Source: Herbidospora galbida | GTDB lineage: Bacteria > Actinomycetota > Actinomycetes > Streptosporangiales > Streptosporangiaceae | NCBI RefSeq assembly: GCF_005233835.1 | Contig: NZ_SZQA01000010.1 | Span: 62,001 to 126,000, forward strand | Direction: 5' to 3' | DNA: 64,000 nucleotides | Shown: piece by piece, positions 63,774-64,000 of the stretch | Position numbering within the stretch: position 1 is the stretch's first letter | Layout of the letters: every line of letters begins with the position of its first letter | The notes under the pieces: generated by a model | The model's database searches: none | Told to the model about the DNA's origin: nothing | What the model saw: the letters and a program-made list of their open reading frames with translations, nothing else | Position numbers and translations under genes: made by a program

Positions 63774-64000
63774 TGCTGGATTGGGTCCCCGCCGCCGACC
63801 ACCTCGATCTGCTGGCCGAACCGGTGGCGAAGGCCGTACCGGACCTGAAGATCGACCTGCGGGCGACCGCCATCGACCCCGGCCTGGCCGACACCGCCGC
63901 CTTCTGCGAGACCTACGGCGTCGCCCCGGAGGACTCGGCCAACTGCGTCGTCGTGGCGGCCAAGCGTGGCGGCGAGATCCGCTACGCGGCCGTCATGGTG
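63773..64000 (+). CDS. YbaK/ProX-type aminoacyl-tRNA deacylase, 5' part only
   Basis: The first 76 codons of a protein cut by the window end. FCETYGVAPEDSANCVVVAAKRGGEIRYAAVMV is the start of the YbaK/EbsC domain, which deacylates mischarged tRNA (for example Cys- or Ala-tRNAPro). Its ATG overlaps the amine oxidase stop (TGATG). The catalytic Lys lies beyond the window or cannot be placed. Confidence 0.8.
   Translation, partial: MLDWVPAADHLDLLAEPVAKAVPDLKIDLRATAIDPGLADTAAFCETYGVAPEDSANCVVVAAKRGGEIRYAAVMV

Overview
The window is high-GC chromosomal DNA of an actinomycete. Evidence: GTG and TTG starts, many start/stop overlaps, several apparently leaderless promoters (TANNNT about 7 bases before the start codon), CBM2-bearing secreted hydrolases, a GlgE-type glucan pathway, mycobacterial-type sterol genes and a ROK/LacI style of sugar control. 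A Streptosporangiales-like saprophyte would fit; that is inference, as no rRNA or other marker is present. I see no insertion sequence, integrase, tRNA, CRISPR array or prophage.

Layout. 1-4.4 kb: the 5' end of a secreted polysaccharide-binding enzyme behind a perfect CebR-type box, then an MBL-fold hydrolase, a 26-residue acidic mini-ORF, a flavin reductase, a DapB-like reductase and a HSD17B4-type SDR. 4.4-17.9 kb: a carbohydrate locus. A 1299-aa secreted ThuA/sorbosone-dehydrogenase/PKD/CBM protein and a ROK repressor are divergent from an ABC sugar importer, a Gfo/Idh/MocA oxidoreductase and a TIM-barrel isomerase; a second secreted sugar dehydrogenase with a CBM2 follows. 18-20.3 kb: small metabolic and accessory genes. 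20.3-28.5 kb: an alcohol dehydrogenase/ferredoxin/PPOX operon, a methyltransferase, a glycan-type module (α-toroid protein, methyltransferase, GT4, GDP-mannose 4,6-dehydratase-like) and a P450.

28.7-33.7 kb: an apparently complete non-phosphorylative L-fucose pathway whose mutarotase and dehydrogenase share one reading frame. A FadR-type GntR gene (35.0-35.7 kb) carries the same operator as the pathway promoter. 35.7-41.9 kb: a second MBL hydrolase behind a KstR2-like palindrome, then a sterol side-chain block: FadA5-like thiolase, KstR-like repressor, FadE28/FadE29-like acyl-CoA dehydrogenase pair and a shortened ChsH1-like hydratase. KstR-type 14-mers (TNNAACNNGTTNNA) also lie before the P450, the PPOX operon and the GT/GDP-mannose dehydratase pair, suggesting a dispersed regulon.

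41.9-50.6 kb: a membrane-tethered ECF-sigma-like protein, an OpuC-type osmolyte importer with a flavin reductase as last gene, SppA and a CBM2-GH18 chitinase. 50.8-61.1 kb: treS, mak, glgE and glgB (trehalose to branched α-glucan) on the minus strand, divergent from glgP. 61.2-64 kb: an overlapping operon of a small coiled-coil protein, an M55 D-aminopeptidase, a Tat-exported amine oxidase and a truncated YbaK-type deacylase.

All assignments come from reading motifs and from recalled family features. No database search was run.
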